This document shows positions 31,825 to 45,035 of a DNA stretch of 64,000 bases, piece by piece. The DNA is from Dolomedes plantarius. Its lineage: Eukaryota > Arthropoda > Arachnida > Araneae > Dolomedidae. The stretch's first letter is position 1, and every line of letters starts with the position of its first letter. Under the pieces are notes generated by a model. The model had not been told where the DNA came from. It worked only from the letters and a program-made list of their open reading frames with translations, and searched no databases. The stretch is taken from assembly GCA_907164885.2 (NCBI GenBank), contig OU015493.1:56235802-56299801 (forward strand). The letters are read 5' to 3'. The position numbers and the translations under genes are program-made.

Positions 31825-32604
31825 TAAGGGTAGTCCAAAGGAAGGTGAGACTGTTGTATTAACGGCAGTGATTATGTACTCAGAGTTTTGCTTTTGCGCC
31901 GGTAGCTGACGTTGTATGTTACGAAGCAAAGATGTTATCGTAGGAAATTGTCAGTATGATATTTGAACGTTTTTAACCAAAGTGACTACATACGGTCGTG
32001 ACATGGATTCGTCCAAACAGACTTAGCGAGCGACTATTCAATTTTTGACAGCAGCAGGTGTTAGCGAAGCCGAAATGTATCGTCGTATGAAGGATGTGTA
32101 TGGGCATAAGTATCTGTATATCAGCATGCAGTGTTCAGATGGTTTGGGGAATTTTGTAAGTGACATGTGGCCACGGGGCATGTCGAGAGCTGCTCAAGCA
32201 CACTTGACCATCAGCATGGAATCGATTGCTACGTCTACAAGATTTACTGATGTGCTTCCGCTGGGAGGTCCTCCACCGTCCCTTCTATACTTCTGACCTC
32301 TCGCCTTGCAACTAACACATCCTCGGTCCACTGAAAGAGGCTTTCAAGGGCTGCGGGTTCGCTAACGATGCAGAGGTCCGGGACATCGTTCAAGACTCGT
32401 TCTGCAGACGACCATGGACGTTCTTCGATCACGGTATCCAAAATCTAGTGAAGCGCTGGGGCGCTTCTTGAACCGACATAACGACTATGTGCAGCGGATA
32501 TATAGCTCATGTATAACTATTACTTCTTGTATGTTCCCATATTCAAAATAATAAACTATTGCCGAGAAAAACCAAAAGTCTCACTTTCATTTGGGCAACC
32601 CTTA
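31825..32604 (+). mobile_element. mariner element, internally deleted
   Basis: Inverted ends TAAGGGTAGTCCAAAGGAAG and, at the right inverted, TAAGGGTTGCCCAAATGAAA, with TA on both sides. Only the first and last parts of the transposase remain. Confidence 0.8.
32042..32485 (+). pseudogene. mariner transposase relic (N- and C-terminal pieces)
   Basis: LTAAGVSEAEMYRRMKDVYG matches the helix-turn-helix of mariner transposases. After a gap without the catalytic core come GPLKEAFKG, GFANDAEVRDIVQDSF and FFDHGIQNLVKRWGA, the usual C-terminal end. Several frame changes are present. Confidence 0.75.
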
Positions 32605-33043
32605 TATATTCTGTGCGTGAAACAATGATTGTGAATACACTCAATCACCAGATAGTCCAAATGCCACAAACTCGGCAGTCCATGTGAGCAATCAATGGTT
32701 ATCTCTTAGAGTTGCCAAGTTTCTTTAAATGCTTTATTTTCTGTGGCATGCAAATAAACACAAGCTCTGTCTGACGTCTGCGAACGTTTTTGACAAGAAA
32801 ACAGCGCGTTTACAAGACGGCCGCTAAAGCTAGGAGAGAGAAAATGCCTTCAGACATTTTCTCTTCAGACGTATATAAAATGAATATATACTTGTTTATG
32901 AACCAAGGTATGAACCAGGGGTTAATTTTTTTTAATTGGTTAGAGTAATCACATGCTCTATGACCAAGAGCTTTAAGTGTTTACAACTTAATTTGAAATA
33001 ATTCAGAATAGGACAAGAGAGGGTGTAGGATGCTTGAGCATTT

Positions 33044-34850
<1,807 letters not shown>

Positions 34851-34856
34851 TTTTAA

Positions 34857-35014
34857 AGTAGGATTACGTTCCTCCATAACGGTCCTCCGGAAAGCAAAAT
34901 TTCAGATGTCCTGCGTCGGCAGTTATAATTTTGGCAGCGCGCCAAACCCTTATTGTATCGCTTGGGCAAGCAGTAAACAGTTAAACATAAAAATACCAAA
35001 ATGCGTCAACAAAT

Positions 35015-35052
<38 letters not shown>

Positions 35053-35160
35053 CACATACATACATATATACATACAAAAGAGCTAAGCAATGATAAGTAA
35101 TCCTACGTTAATAATCCGCGGTAGTTCCGTTAGAAGAGACTACATGAAATTTTTTTTTCC
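34857..35160 (+). repeat. interspersed repeat, copy 1 (GTAGGATTACGT ends)
   Basis: GTAGGATTACGTTCCTCCAT at the left and GTAATCCTACGTTAA at the right, followed by CCGCGGTAG and GTTAGAAGAGAC. Internal landmarks are CGGTCCTCCGGAAA and ATAATTTTGGCAGCGCG. It contains a TA microsatellite. An inverted copy lies at 48605-48921. TTAA near both ends suggests a TTAA-targeting MITE, but similarity continues about 50 bp past one TTAA. Confidence 0.75.
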
Positions 35161-35254
35161 TAACTTTAATTACAGTAACAGTCAACTCTGGATAGGTAAT
35201 AATAAACCTTTTAACTTCTCAATAACAATTTAAACCCCCCTTTTATTTCAATCT

Positions 35255-35420
35255 TGCCGCCCACTTCGCATAGTGGTCAACTTCGCGAGCTTCCACTTAG
35301 TGGGCTCGGTTTCAAATCTGAACTAAGGCAAGGACATACTTGTGCTGTCCCCTCATCTTGGTTTACTTATAGAAACCAACAAATTCGAGATGTGGTATGA
35401 GCGATTGCCTGCCGCGTTAG
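35255..35420 (+). mobile_element. tRNA-derived SINE head
   Basis: TTCGCATAGTGGTCAACTTCG resembles an A box, and GGTTTCAAATCTG about 40 bases later resembles a B box. The sequence does not fold as an intact tRNA. Confidence 0.45.
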
Positions 35421-36019
35421 AAAAAAAAATCCATCTTATTTCGAACGTATAAAATTTAACAATTTTTAAACATTAACGAAAACTTAATAATCATAAGTAC
35501 ATTAATAATTGCCAAAGATTAGAAAAAGAAAAATGCGTAACATTCGTACAGCTTCTTTTTCTTTTCTGCTATTCAATAGCAACAGTATTTTAGTTGTAGT
35601 TATTAAATAATAAAATAATCTAATTCGCTGTTCAACAAATTTTTTTACGGATACTCGGCTTCTCCAGTGTACACTTTCCACAAACATATTTCTTACATGT
35701 CCTACAGATTTTCGTGGCTTTAGTATCATTGTAATATCTTATTAGAGACATCTTACGTATATAACAAATTTGAGGTGAGTCTGTCTATGTTAACCTCCAT
35801 ATTTTTTGCTTTTGAGCGTATCATATTATAAAAATACATAAATTGTCCAACCGGTTTAATAAGGATAGGCCCAGGGCTCCCAGCGAGAAAAATGTAATAA
35901 ATCCAGATTACATTTCAGCTTTTTTTTTAATAGATTTTTTTATTACAAAGGATAAAAAATACTTATAAGATAATGCATACCATATTTTCTAAAATTACGT
36001 GACCCGTCATTAAGCCAAG

Positions 36020-36275
36020 TCGGACTCCGACCCTTGTGGTGCTAATTCAAAACAGGAGCCGCATTGATCTGATAAGGCTCGGTGCACACGAGCGATCCGG
36101 TGTCGTTGCGGCACTGCAGTTGCGATCAGGCAGTACATAGAGTTGAACTAACCGACGCCGTCGTCCGTGTGAGTCGGGTAGTTCAACTCTATGTACTGTC
36201 TAATCGCAACTGCGGTGCCGCAACGACACCGGATCGCTCGTGTGCACCGAGCTTAAGCAACAACAACAACAAGAA
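36020..36275 (+). mobile_element. SINE 3' fragment interrupted by a MITE
   Basis: CGACCCTTGTGGTGCTAATTC and GGAGCCGCA match the SINE at about 10080-10115. The fragment resumes after the MITE with a (CAA)n tail. Confidence 0.65.
36076..36253. mobile_element. foldback PIF/Harbinger-type MITE
   Basis: The 178 bp form an almost perfect palindrome with arms of about 73 bases and a loop of about 30. Ends GGCTCGGTGCACACGAGCG and its inverse are flanked by TAA on both sides, the 3-bp TWA duplication typical of PIF/Harbinger. Confidence 0.85.
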
Positions 36276-36439
36276 CACACCCAGAAACTAAAAACCGATT
36301 GTTCACAGATCCTGCGCAGATCACGTCATTGTAACGACGTCGCCGTCATTTGGTTCCTGAACACCTGGTGCTTCCTTTAGTGCAAATTATAGTGTTCCAC
36401 GAAGTTTTTCTCTTCGAAGTTTTGCAGTGTTAGTTTAAA

Positions 36440-36890
36440 GTGGACAGTATAAAATCGAAAATCCTGCCAGCTGTGGAGTGCGGTCGGTGATAAGATTTTT
36501 GAACGCAAAAAATGTCTGTGCGGTACGACCATAAATGGTAAGGTACGACCATAAATGCTGAATCTTACTGTGAAGCTCTTTTAAGAAGCTGCGCCAAGAA
36601 ATTCAGATTAGACGGCGTGGGTTACTGTTGAAGTTTGTCTCTTGCACGACAACGCGAGGCCGCACACCGCCGTTCGTACACGAGCATTGCTTGAATAATT
36701 TGGTTAGGAAATTTTTGAACAACCACCGTACAGTCCCGACCCAGCTTCTAGCGACTGCCATTTGTTTCTTCCCCTGAAGAAATTTTTGGCAGGTCAGATT
36801 CTACAGTGGGATCAAGAAACAAAAGGCGTTGTGAAGGAGTTGGCGGTGAGTTTCTGCGAAGAAGGAATACAAAGCTAGTCTCACGATACG
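36440..36890 (+). pseudogene. mariner transposase relic
   Basis: VRSVIRFLNAKNVCAV matches the N-terminal helix-turn-helix. Then come NAESYCEALLR, VCLLHDNARPHTAVRTRALL with the second catalytic Asp, EQPPYSPDPASSD with the third, and LPLKKFLAGQ. Two in-frame stops, a frameshift and a large central deletion are evident. No inverted ends were found. Confidence 0.8.
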
Positions 36891-36959
36891 ACAAATGCTT
36901 CAATAAATATAGCGACTAAGTAGAAAAGTAGTGTAATATACGTTTTAACATTTGGCAAT

Positions 36960-38890
36960 AAAAATCATTCAGAAACTTCTTCTTAATTTAAAAAAATTTT
37001 TTTTTTTTTTTACACCCAATCAGTTCTTACTTTCTGGACGCGCGTCGTATTAATGTATGAAAAAACTTTCGCTATGGAGTCAGAAGACTGAGGTTAAATT
37101 GTTAAATGGGTCGTGAAGCTTGATAAGATTTCATATTTGAGACTATTAAATTACGTAATTAAATTTTGGTTATAATATGAAATAATTTCAGTTTTGTGCT
37201 ATATTATTAACTTAAAAGGGAAAACCCCAGATTTTGAGATATTGTTTGATTTAAAAGAAAAAAAACAAAGAAAGAAAAACCATAAACCCATATCGTCCCT
37301 GAAAAACCCAGATCTGGGATTAAAAACCCAGGTCTGGGAGTCCTGGATAGGCTACATTATGTTTCTCAGGCGAAACGGGGGAAGAGAAATAGATAATGAT
37401 TTTTTCCTTTTTTGGCATTATTTAGGTAAGTTATGAAGTGAGGAAAAGCAATAAAAATTTAATGTAGAATTTTAAACCAAAAATTTAAGGAGGTCATTTA
37501 ACCGGCTGTTGTTGTTCGCGACTTGCGTACATCGATAATTGAGAATATTTCAAGTTTGGAGCGACAATGAATGAAAGCAATTCATAATATTTAGGATTAA
37601 TTTTTTCCTTTTTGAAATTTTTTATTATTTTTCATAACTATCGCACTGAAATCTAAAGATATCGTGGACTATATAATAAGATGCATTATTAAACCGTAAT
37701 CCAATGAGCCACTTACAAGTCAAAATTTATGAAAAATTCAATTTACTTTCTTGATTTAACTAAATATTTAAATATCCTATTCAAGAATCGGAAGAAAACT
37801 TTTTTTCTGATTATTTATAAGGATCTTTGTTCTCAACAAAGAATCTTTATGATGAATTTATTTTCGGTTGATTTGGATTGATTTGCTTTTTAAAAAAAAA
37901 ATGTTACAACCTTAACATTTCTTTTTCCTCGGATTGGAGCCTCATTAACGCGTTTCATTCTTTTTCTTTTCTTAGGAAAGAGTAGTTTTTCCGTAACTCG
38001 AGTTTTTTTTTTTCAGCCGATGCGTGGAAGCAGCGAAATGTGAAATACACTTGAGGAAATAAATGGGTGTATTTAAAAATACCAATAACCTTGAACGTAT
38101 TTTATCTTGCTTTTGCTCAAATCGAGGGTACAATATTTAAACAATCATGGTGTTATTGGACTGCGTTTTTGCTCCATTGAATTATAAACATATAATGTCT
38201 GATTTATAGTGTTATATAGATTAACAGTCAGTGGATTTGAGTTCTGTTACATTGCGATACAAAAACATATAACTACTTGAGATGAACTTGGGCTTTTCCT
38301 GGGGATTCTGCGGGTTAATCAGAATTATTTTTAATATTCGGCTGAATGTGGGAACACTTTCATTATACTTGTAAGTTTCGTTAAAAAAGATAATGACACG
38401 GTTTAATGCCGGGATTGTAAGCGCACACCCTTGCGGAGAGCAGGAGGTCCGGTTTCGGTTCTAGACTCTATCAGTCTGATTTAATATAAAGTTAAGTTTG
38501 TTCGTTAAGACATTTCGTTGCGAAGTCCCCTACGATATGATTCTGGGAAATTTTAAAATAATGATCTAGAAATCGGAGTTTCTACACCATTAAAGATGAT
38601 ACTTACACATATTTGTGAATTGTCCACGGTGACAATCAGACTTAATGCTCCTCGCCCTGACGAGGAACTATTAATTAGTTCAAAATTTTCTACAAGTTTC
38701 CCTATAAGTTACGCCTATAGCTACCCTGACGTTTGATTGGCATTTCTATGCCAATCAACCTTTAGTAAAATCGGTGACCTTTATAAAATTATCTTTAGTA
38801 AAATCTGTTAAGCCGACGAAATCACTAAATTTTTAAACTGTAAACCATGGCTAACTGTCACCCATTCACAATGAAAAACAAAACAAAAAC
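36960..38890. other. no supported gene
   Basis: AT-rich. A weak tRNA-SINE-like stretch (GTAAGCGCACACC, then GGTTTCGGTTCTAGAC) lies at about 38415-38470. Otherwise nothing is recognised. Confidence 0.35.
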
Positions 38891-38897
38891 TGCTCAC

Positions 38898-39160
38898 CTT
38901 TAGAAGATTAGTGGTTTAGCAAAGCTCCCGCCTCATGACTTGGAAACTTCTCGGAGAAGACGGGCTCGAGGGAATGACGGGGTGGACGGGACCGCGACAA
39001 GCGATCGAAAGATCCCGTCACACTCCGACGGAGAAACGGGGCGAGGAGATTAAGTGCAGGATGCGCAAGGCCGGATCGCGGGGGAAATCGAGAACGTTCC
39101 CTCTGTGTGGTTTTTTTCCCCCGCTCAAGTAGAATAGAACTGCACCCTTTCCGTTTCAAT
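38898..39160 (-). promoter_or_regulatory. GC-rich candidate promoter and first untranslated exon
   Basis: A sharply GC- and CpG-rich block (about 38930-39130) in AT-rich surroundings. On the minus strand it ends in TTCTAAAG followed by GTGAGC, a good splice donor after 38898. The minus-strand frame here ends in a stop just before the donor, so a non-coding 5' exon fits better than a coding one. It could serve the minus-strand secreted-protein gene, whose first visible exon has an upstream acceptor at 30011. This link is inference. Confidence 0.35.
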
Positions 39161-39367
39161 ACGGGTAGCGGGAAAGTTGTTAATTTGTCGGGGACTTCAG
39201 TTTTTGACAGAGCAGGTTTTCAATCCTATGCTGAGCTGGCTAATTTTCGGCTCAATATTTCTCTGAACATGGCTTAGCGGATGCGTGTCTTTCAAATTTG
39301 TTTTCTGCATTTGAAGAGATCTCTTAGTGCAGCGTGCGTAGTTTACTAAAGATATTTTTATTTAAGT

Positions 39368-40024
39368 TTAGATTCCTCTTATAAAAATTGCCAATTGTGC
39401 CGTATCAGAAGCATCAGTGCTTTCGTCCATGGCTAAGGAATAAAATTTAAAATCAGTACAATTGCTTTTTAAAGACTTTTCAACTGAATTCCCCAACTCC
39501 TCAATTCTTGTGGCTATAGTTTGGTGTGATAAACTGATTTTAGAAAAATCCAACTTTTTTTCAGGGCAAATTATGTTTGCTACGCTTTTCATACATTCTT
39601 TTATAAATCCGCCATCAATAAAAGGTTTTGATTTTTTCGCTATTAAATTTGCTACGACATAACTTGATTTTACAATGTTATTATTTTGAGTAGCTGTCTT
39701 TTTAAAAAAAAATTGTTCAGACGATAGTTCTTTTTTTAGTTCTGTGGTTTTATCAATGCGGCAAATGCCGAGATATACATCGTATTTTGTGGCATGCTTT
39801 TGACTATAATGTCGTTTCAAATTGTAGTCTTTGAAAACTGACACAAAGTCCCTACAAATTAAGCAAAGTGCTTTATAATTCTCCTCAATAAAAAAAGTAT
39901 TTCTCCGTCCAGTTTTCATTAAAAACTCTTTTTTTTCATCTTCAATTTTTCTTTTTTTAGGTTCTGCTTGATTTTTTAATGACATGAGATTTTTTAATGA
40001 CAATGAAACTGAGACACAAGACAC
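39368..40024 (-). pseudogene. hAT transposase, N-terminal part (GTF2I-repeat/ZBED5-like type)
   Basis: 218 open codons. The probable start is the Met of MSLKNQAEPKKRK. A BED-like zinc finger follows (ALCLICRDF...LKRHYSQKH, with Cys, Cys, His, His), then a helical region, then FYSLAMDESTDASDTAQLAIF, the conserved block with the first catalytic Asp. The frame ends directly after it, so most of the catalytic domain and the C-terminal dimerisation domain are lost. Intact members are about 550-600 residues. Confidence 0.8.
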
Positions 40025-40475
40025 CTATCGGTACAGTAGCGTAACAGAATTCACAGTAGAAGAGATTCTTTTCAAACTCAAGTATAGAGATCCTGAACTG
40101 TCAACTCTGAAGCTCTTTCAGAAATGATTACTGATCTTGGACCGGTCAGGGATCCCTTTTATAGACTCAGAGAGCATGGAGAATTTTCTGGAACACCCCG
40201 AGCTGTAGCAGACGCGCGATTGGGGCAAGTCTACGGTGGTGCGGTGCGTGACGTAGGAACTGGGCACGTGGCCATGCGCCAAGATCACACGCAGAACGGG
40301 ATTCAGCGAGAGGAAAGCCAACGGGTCGGATCGATTTGGCGAACTTTCGCGAACGTTCGATGGCCCCTTTTTCTGTGAAAGGCTCCCTTGGCCAAAAGGA
40401 TTAGGAAATCCAAATACAATGCAATTTACTGCATACAAATATTGTAATTCTTCAAAAAATTCGCCGTCGAGTGGA
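39990..40475 (-). other. possible LTR or transposon promoter with TATA box
   Basis: On the minus strand GAGTCTATAAAAGGGATCCC (about 40145-40165) is a strong TATA box in a GC-rich stretch, about 130 bases upstream of the hAT reading frame. It could be the element's own promoter or an LTR, since the minus-strand sequence begins TGTGTATCC near 40475. Boundaries are uncertain. Confidence 0.35.
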
Positions 40476-40479
40476 TACA

Positions 40480-42745
40480 CACATAATTCGAAACGTAAAT
40501 TCTCATGGCAAACTAAGATGTTTTTATTTAAATTTTCATTTCAAAATAAATGTCAACGAATCGATTATATATGAAAAATATTGCAAACATTTATTTTTTT
40601 AATAAAAATGTGTAAATTTAAATATTTTCATAATTTGCGTTTGGGCCGCACTTTAGACAAGCCTGTTTTTGAGGGTGAAATTTGACCGAAAGAACGGGTA
40701 AGAAATACCAACAAATTTCGTAGCGATATATATCAATAACTTTATGCCCAGTAAAAATTAACTGTGGAGAAATTAAAAATAAAAAAAACTATTTGCTCTT
40801 TTTATTTATATATTTAACCTTCAGATTAAAAGAAAAAGTCTGCATTCATAAATGACCATTTGCTAATCTCTGATTAGAAAAAAATATTGGCCCGTGAAAA
40901 ATTAACGACTGAAAATTTCAAAATTTGAAAACTCTGGGATCATTATTTAAATGTCTATTTTATATGTAGAAAACATAATTAAAAAATCTGTCTTTTGCCA
41001 GTGCTTTAGAAAAAGAATGAGTTGGGAATTCCTCATACCTAACATGTATGATTAGCTAAAAAAATATGTGTGGATCATATTTTTGTTATTTAAAATATTA
41101 TTATTTAATGATTGCAATGAGAGAGTGATCTAAACAGCACAGAGCATTTGTGTTGTTTACTGTTAACGAACGCTTCTTCACAGTCGGCGCTACAAGAATC
41201 CGGGCCTTTGTTTGTCTGCCTGGTCCACTACTGCAGCACGCCCGTAAACTAGTAACTAGCGCATGCGCCTTGGCCATTTTGAAATCTCACATTTTGATTT
41301 TTTTAAAGTTATGTAGGGGGGGGGGGGAGCTTGACATAGAAAAGTTGAGAATCATTATTCTAGAGTGTCCAGATTCACAACTTGCGGGTGATACTATCGT
41401 TGGTCTCAGTGGTTGTTTAATTTAATGTGCTTACTTTACCCAGTTATGAATACCCTTTATGCAAACTAGGCAAGGGTTGCTGATAACTTTGCAATTGGAA
41501 GGAGGCTTTGGAAGGAGAGTCGCAACTTGAAAAAGGTTAGGAAACATTGCCCTTTGGGATGGGGGGAACCGATTCAAGCTCGCTTATTTTTGTTAACAAG
41601 GGGGAAGGAGAATCAGAGCAACTTTTACGTAAGAAAATATGAACACATAAGAATGCTCTGCGATGTGCACCTGATGAAGAGGTTCAAGTCAAGCCCATAC
41701 AAATGTAATAATGGATAATTTTGATGCGTGAGTTAGAGGAACTTGGTCGATAGATTAAAAGTAAATAATAAATTTTTCCTTGGAATTGTATCTTTGTACT
41801 TGTATATTCTGCTTACTTTTGTATTATTTTATGCACTTTTAAAGAATTAATATAACCTTTACAGCGTTTATACAGTTCTGACTGTTTTCGATTAATGTTC
41901 AATGTATTTACTGTTAACGATTTAATGTTAATACACTTTACTGAGAAATATACAATAAATTGAATAATTGAAAAAAAAAAAACATTTGGCCTACGTAATA
42001 GCAGCAACAAATTTGCGAATCTTACATAAGCAAAGAGGGGGGGGGGTAGGTTGGAACATATGCTTATTTTTGCTTACAAGGGGAGGGAGGGGGTCTAGAA
42101 TGGCTAAAAATGTTCTGCTGTAATACTTGAACATCCCTTCATTGTAGAAGACTACAACCCACATATATCTCCATAAGGATGCATCACATGTGAGAAGAGA
42201 GGATTTATTTATAGGGTTTAAAAATAGTTACATTAGATATCAGGCCGGTATATAAATATTTGTAATATGCAAATTTGTATGGTACGAATCGATATGTCCT
42301 TCGGGTGCTGAAAGAATTTTAAGATGCAGGACTAGGATTTTCAGTTACAGCATCCATCATTTTCTCAGTTCCCCTTTTGGTCACTCAAAGATTTTGACAA
42401 ATTCTTGAAATGAGTCTGTTATCTTTTTTTAGCACTGAACTCTATTTTATATTTTGTATTTAAAAAAAATATTTTGCTAGAATTTCTCTGCAAGTTTATG
42501 AAGTAGATTCGGGAAGTCTTTTTTCAACAAGACATGTTATAAAAGACGCCTTTAGCTGGATTTGTTGAAATCATATGGGGTTCTGTCGTGAAATAAAACA
42601 TGGATGTTAAGAACGAATATGTCAGTGTTAAAAGAGGAGTCTGCAGTAAGCACTTACACAATGGCATCTGGGCGCCAAGGGTTTTAACTACTCTGCCCTG
42701 CTCTAGAAAGACAAGACTACTCTGCCCCAGTTATTTTATATTTAT
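40480..42745. other. no supported gene; hAT-like terminal remnants
   Basis: AT-rich with G-runs. AAAGTTGAGAATCATTATT (about 41341-41360) and AAAAAGGTTAGGAAACATTG (about 41530-41550) look like right ends of hAT elements (inverse of CARTGWTTCTCAACTTT), but their left ends were not found. Confidence 0.4.
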
Positions 42746-43397
42746 GTATGTGTTGGAACCCAACTCCGAAATCGGACAATGTCCGAAAAAAATGCTCAGA
42801 ACGCGAATGGATCACAGACAAGTCTAAAACACCAACGGCCCCCCACTCCTAACGGAGTATCGGCCAAGCAAATCTGATAACTGGCCTCGCAACAGCAATC
42901 CCGCCGATCCGACAGACGCCTCAGGGCGAGCACAATGATACCAAACCATCCAGGTCCAAGTCCATCCCTCAACACCGTTCGCTCTCGGCCTCCCCGAGCC
43001 AGAGCATCAACAGAGCCAATCCGAGAATTTATTCGTCCGTGTCCAAGTACTTTAAGTTCAGTTTATATCAACGCTAGTTTCATATTTAATGCGCAGCCCC
43101 CATACTGCTCTCTACATCGCTCATCAAAACAATTTTTATTTTATTTAATAAGAAACTTTTACATCAACTGTACCACCCGTACAGGAAACAAACAAACAAA
43201 ACAAACAAAGCGGAGAATATAAACTTGTAACATCTTGTACAAACTAGTCAACTGACTATAATTAACCATTCTAGTCGCCAAAGCCACTAATAACAATAAT
43301 AACAATTATAAGTTAATATTCAAACAAAATTACAAAAGTAAACTACAAAGCTGACAAGCAACAACCCAACAGAACAAAAAGCGAAGCAAGCCAACAA

Positions 43398-44025
43398 TTA
43401 ACGTATAGCTTTACGCACCCCATAGTTAGTCCTTTCAACAATTCTATCCACTTGTGCCTTGAGCCTTGGGCAGTTGGGATCCGTTGGTAGATGTGCAACA
43501 CCAGCTGGAATTTCCTCTTCTTTATCTATCTTGATGAAGTAGTTCACACAGTTGGCACACTAAGTGGCCCAGTGCAATCTCCCTCATGTGCCCTCTTATT
43601 GCATTTTTTGTACATTTTATTTTCATAGTCACAATGTTTGGCAACATGTCCAAAATACCAGCATTTAAAGCAGATAATTGGCCTCAAGTATTCCTTGAAG
43701 CCAAATCTCTCCCATCCAATTTTAAGTCTTTTTAACTTTTCAAGCTTTTTGAAGGCTAAACCCTTCAAGCTTATGATCCAATTTTTCCCATTTTTAGCAT
43801 TATAACAAGTGATCACATTTATATTTTCACCCGCTAGTTCCTCGTTTTGGACCACTAGTTTCTCTTTTATGTCGTTCTTTTCTAATTTTTCATCAACTCC
43901 AAATATAATTATATGTGGGTCACGTTGTTTAGCTTTCTTAATATCGTACTTCCCATTCAATTCATCAACTTTCTTGAATTCTTCAATAAGCTTGGCTATG
44001 TCTTTCTCTTTGCTAGTACCAATAA
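43398..44025 (-). pseudogene. LINE ORF1 (gag-like) C-terminal part with CCHC zinc knuckles
   Basis: Reads DPHIIIFGVDEKLEKNDIKE, then a segment with WIISLKGLAFKKLEKLKRLK and IGWERFGFKEYLRPIICFKC. The zinc knuckle FGHVAKHC and a second, degenerate one (YKKCNKRAHEGDC) follow. After a frameshift near 43550 come GVAHLPTDPNCPRLKAQVD and a stop at 43398. This is the RNA-binding gag-like protein of Jockey/R1-type non-LTR retrotransposons. No reverse transcriptase ORF follows. Confidence 0.75.
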
Positions 44026-44640
44026 GTACTCCATGATTAGCAATTTATAATCGCGATTTGGCTCTGACTGCATGTCAATGAGGTCAACCTGTCCTCGTTT
44101 TCGGAATGCGTTAGTAAGTATTGGTTTAACAACGACTCCCTTGTTTTTACCCTTTTTTCTCAAGTGACACTGTTCACAGAGAGAAAGGTACAGCTTGATC
44201 ACTTTTCGAGGCACATTACTGTATTTCTGTTGTAGTTCCTTTTCCATACATTTTATTTTTTTGTCACCCAAATCCATATGAGCTTTATGAATAACTTCAA
44301 AAATTTCGTCAGTATGGCAAAAATATTTTATGGTTCGGTCATCATCTGTCATTTTTTTAATTAATTTTTCGATACCACAAATAGGTACTACCTCATACCT
44401 TTTTAGTCTTCTGTAGTTCTTAGAGGCGCGGGGCTCCTTATTTTTTCACTTCTCCACAGTGTTTTTCACTTTCGTAATCAACTTTTCATATTTTTCGAGC
44501 GTGAAAACACAACTGTTGTCGCCCGAACTTTCTAAAAACCTACCAAAAAATTCGAGAAATTTATCTCTCATTTCATTTGCACACGTAGTCGTGGCCAATT
44601 TAACACCGTCATCAACAGAGAACATCGTGAACAGTAGCAC
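43996..44640 (-). pseudogene. Ginger/KRBA2-like integrase-type transposase, N-terminal part
   Basis: One frame with a single internal stop (44446). It reads MRDKFLEFFGRFLE, KNYRRLKRYEVVPI, YFCHTDEIFEVIHKAHMDLG and LYLSLCEQCHLRKKGKNKG. The His..His..Cys..Cys zinc-binding domain is followed by RGQVDLIDMQSEPNRDYKLL, where the RNase-H-type core should begin with its first Asp. The reading stops there, and retrotransposon sequence follows in another frame. KRBA2-like proteins of this type are common in arthropod genomes. Confidence 0.75.
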
Positions 44641-44883
44641 TTACATCTACCTCCATTTTCGTCCGTCCACCAAGTGTGAAATTGGATTTGGCTCACTACT
44701 GATTTGCCCGATCGCGAACTGATGAAATTCAAGTGCACAAACTCCGAAATAATGTAACATTTCGGACTTGTCGCATTTGTCAGTGAACCATTCGCTGACC
44801 ACTTCGATGTCAACCATTCAATGCGAGCATTTTTTTCGGACATTGTCCGATTTCGGAGTTTTGTTCCAACATATGTATGTATA

Positions 44884-44930
44884 CACACACACACACACAC
44901 ACACACATATATGTATATATATATATATAA
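44884..44930. repeat. (AC)n(TA)n microsatellite
   Basis: An AC run followed by a TA run just outside the Ginger-type element. Confidence 0.95.
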
Positions 44931-44965
44931 TTGCTCCGTTACATTATTTCCTCTTTTAAATTCAT

Positions 44966-45035
44966 GTCCTGATCGGGAATCGAACTGTGGAGGTTTCTGT
45001 TAACCTTATCGGTACGCTAATCACTCCCTACGTCA
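44966..45035 (-). mobile_element. tRNA-like SINE head
   Basis: On the minus strand TGATTAGCGTACCGATAAGG resembles an A box and CAGTTCGATTCCCGATC a B box, with tRNA-like spacing. No intact acceptor stem was found, so it is treated as SINE or pseudo-tRNA. Confidence 0.45.

Larger units (their letters stand above)
42751..44871 (-). mobile_element. Ginger/KRBA2-type transposon carrying a LINE ORF1 piece
   Basis: Inverted repeats of about 47 bp with few mismatches begin TGTTGGAACCCAACTCCG and contain the palindrome TCGGACAATGTCCGA. TATG flanks both ends (4-bp duplication, though the flanks are TATG-repetitive so 8 bp cannot be excluded). TGT ends and 4-bp duplications fit Ginger transposons. The minus-strand interior holds an integrase-like N-terminal part followed by retrotransposon ORF1 sequence. 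Confidence 0.72.

Noticed and set aside
38908..39159. 83-codon minus and 65-codon plus frames in the GC-rich block
   Set aside because: High GC removes stop codons by chance. The minus frame ends before the splice donor, and no domain is visible.
44966..45035. functional tRNA gene
   Set aside because: A- and B-box-like motifs are present, but no complete cloverleaf or acceptor stem could be paired. Better explained as a SINE head. The same holds for 57165-57240 and 35255-35330.
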